A stretch of 35,701 nt of DNA from an uncultured Synechococcaceae cyanobacterium (GTDB lineage: Bacteria; Cyanobacteriota; Cyanobacteriia; PCC-6307; Cyanobiaceae), in contig CAIVPT010000048.1 of the NCBI GenBank assembly GCA_903907855.1, positions 1-35,701 on the forward strand. The letters run 5' to 3'. This document shows, piece after piece, positions 34,364 to 35,701 of this stretch (position 1 is the stretch's first letter; the number at the start of each line of letters is the position of its first letter). A program made the translations under genes and the position numbers. The notes beneath the pieces were generated by a model. The model ran no database searches, was not told where the DNA came from, and was given only the letters and a program-made list of their open reading frames with translations.

Positions 34364-35137
34364 ATGGGATTCCGCTATCTCGATCAGATCGCCACCCGCG
34401 AACACCTCGACGAGTTTCTCCAGCTGACCGATCTGGCCGCCGGCGCTGGCCATGCGGCGAGCAATGTGTTCGCGCTGGCCGATCGCCTGCGGGATTCGGC
34501 ACCGATGCGCCTGTGTGAACGGATCTTGGCGGAGAATCCGGCGGCTCAGGGTCTGATCCAGCAGCGCCGGCTGAGCGGTCCTTACGACGCCGAGGCCCTG
34601 CGCCTGCTGCCGCGCGGCACGCTCGGTCACACCTACGTGACGATCCTGGATGCGCTGGGATACGACATCAACTTCTTCCCCGAGCCGGCGTTCTACAACA
34701 ATCTCGAAACTGATGCCGATTATATCAACTACCGCGTCTTTGCCACCCATGATATCCATCACATTGTCAGTGGTTTCAGCCTCGATGGCTTCGGTGAACT
34801 CGGTGTGATCAGCATCAGCGTTGGCCAGTTCAACCATCCGGGCCTCGCCTTCACCGATCTGATCAGCCTGCTGCTCAATTGGTTCCGCAGTGACACGCCG
34901 GAGCACCAGCTCGATACCCACGCCGAGCGCCTGCGCACCGCCAGCTACACCTTCCGCATGATCAGCCACGGTCTGGAGATTGCCTCCGAGGCCCAGCCGC
35001 TCTTCCCGGTGATCTGGGAGGAGCGGATGGGCCAGGACCTGGGCGAGCTGCGGCGGGAGCTGGGGGTGCAGGCGGTGGAGGAGGGGCCCTGGAGCTGGGC
35101 CACCCATCCCCAGATCAGCGCCGCCCTGGCGGGCTGA
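34364..35137 (+). CDS. Coq4-family protein
   Basis: A 257-residue protein of the Coq4 family, which in ubiquinone-making organisms acts in the ring-modification complex; recent work assigns C1 oxidative decarboxylation. The metal motif HDxxHx11E is complete: H129, D130, H133 and E145 in the segment THDIHHIVSGFSLDGFGE. The surrounding residues, LGHTYVTILDALGYD, are also family-like. There is no signal peptide. Because cyanobacteria make plastoquinone and not ubiquinone, the role here is open: a quinone-like or another aromatic substrate. It is 26 bases after the dehydratase gene and converges on clpB with a 9-base gap. Confidence 0.88.
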   Translation: MGFRYLDQIATREHLDEFLQLTDLAAGAGHAASNVFALADRLRDSAPMRLCERILAENPAAQGLIQQRRLSGPYDAEALRLLPRGTLGHTYVTILDALGYDINFFPEPAFYNNLETDADYINYRVFATHDIHHIVSGFSLDGFGELGVISISVGQFNHPGLAFTDLISLLLNWFRSDTPEHQLDTHAERLRTASYTFRMISHGLEIASEAQPLFPVIWEERMGQDLGELRRELGVQAVEEGPWSWATHPQISAALAG

Positions 35138-35146
35138 TCGCCACCC

Positions 35147-35701
35147 TTAGACCAGGGCCGGTAGGCGGGCGGGATCGGCCGGTCGCAGCCGCAGGCTGGC
35201 CGTTTCCCCTTCCCCCTCCACCGCCACGTCGATGGTGGCGCCGGGGGCGAAGGTGCCGGCCAGGATCGCCTTGGCGATTGGCGTTTCCAGCTCGCGCTGG
35301 ATGGCGCGCTTGAGCGGCCGGGCCCCGTAGACCGGGTCGTAGCCCACAGTCGCCAACCAGTCGAGGGCGGTGCTGTCGAGTTGCAGCCCCAGCTTCTTCT
35401 CCTCCAACCGTTTGCGCAGCCGCTGCACCTGCAGCTCCACGATCTGCCGCAGCTCCTCCTGTTTGAGGCTGTGGAAGATGATCGATTCGTCGAGGCGGTT
35501 GAGGAATTCCGGCCGGAAGTGGCCGCGCAGCGCCTCATTCACCCGCCGCTCCATCTCAGCGTGGCGGCCGGGATCGCCCGCCAGATCGAGGATCGACTGG
35601 CTGCCGATGTTGCTGGTGAGAATCAGCACGGTGTTGGTGAAATCCACCGTGCGGCCCTGGCCATCGGTGACGCGGCCGTCATCGAGGATCTGCAGCATCA
35701 C
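35147..35701 (-). CDS. clpB: ClpB/Hsp104-type AAA+ disaggregase, C-terminal part (5' end outside window)
   Basis: The C-terminal 185 residues of an Hsp100 disaggregase, which threads proteins out of aggregates with DnaK. The visible part runs from the second AAA+ module: LQILDDGRVTDGQGRTVDF, the sensor-1 TSNIGS, FRPEFLNRLDE with the Arg finger, and the sensor-2 GYDPVYGARPLKRAIQREL, then a short C-terminal domain. The frame is open to the window edge, so the gene is cut there. This could be ClpB or a ClpC-type protein; the QLDSTALDWLATVGYDP segment and the order of motifs fit ClpB better. It is convergent with the Coq4 gene. Confidence 0.93.
   Translation of the reverse strand: MMLQILDDGRVTDGQGRTVDFTNTVLILTSNIGSQSILDLAGDPGRHAEMERRVNEALRGHFRPEFLNRLDESIIFHSLKQEELRQIVELQVQRLRKRLEEKKLGLQLDSTALDWLATVGYDPVYGARPLKRAIQRELETPIAKAILAGTFAPGATIDVAVEGEGETASLRLRPADPARLPALV

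Overview
The window is a GC-rich, densely coded stretch of a cyanobacterial chromosome, most like a Cyanobium / high-GC Synechococcus. The evidence is the photosystem II assembly lipoprotein Psb27, several families found mainly in cyanobacteria (DUF2854, DUF3153, DUF1824), a group-1 sigma factor with the SigA core sequence, and several copies of the HIP1 octamer GCGATCGC. I see no transposase, integrase, CRISPR array, tRNA or rRNA gene. Most of the window is conserved housekeeping sequence, with a few accessory patches.

Region 1 (1-8449) carries the 3' end of proS, psb27, purA, a PfkB-family sugar/nucleoside kinase, a convergent cutA-cobK pair that overlaps by 44 bases, an SSB-like protein, a small hypothetical protein, DUF2854, argB and DUF3153. 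Region 2 (8489-12697) has divergent priA and sigA. The sigA leader of about 460 bases holds a good -35/-10 pair, three consecutive small hairpins ending in a T-run (a possible sRNA or attenuated leader), and two more hairpins. A hairpin follows the sigA stop.

Region 3 (12758-16349) is a membrane-glycan cassette: a GT2-GtrA polyprenyl-phosphate sugar synthase, an ArnT/PMT-type glycosyltransferase and a PAP2 phosphatase. Together they could make, use and recycle a lipid-linked sugar. It is followed by DUF1824, hemC and a ClC-family chloride transporter, then a poorly coding gap of 351 bases.

Region 4 (20231-23098, minus strand) carries an L,D-transpeptidase, ppa and an M32 carboxypeptidase. 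Upstream of the M32 gene is an AraC-type regulator that appears to have lost its second helix-turn-helix through an out-of-frame deletion. Its reading frame now runs without a stop into the M32 gene. Between it and the divergent cation ATPase lies a perfect triplicate 11-base repeat.

Region 5 (24326-29315) is the most system-like accessory block: a P-type cation ATPase, an OmpR-type response regulator, a histidine kinase and a GDT1/UPF0016-type cation exporter, packed as one probable operon. I infer a two-component-controlled divalent-cation homeostasis unit (Mn2+ or Ca2+ are the best guesses).

Region 6 (29428-35701) holds secreted hypotheticals (one with an HExxH motif), an OsmC protein, a DUF2721 membrane protein, a CrtI/CrtISO-like flavoprotein overlapping a DCC thiol-redox protein, a pterin carbinolamine dehydratase, a Coq4 homologue with an intact metal motif, and the 3' end of clpB.
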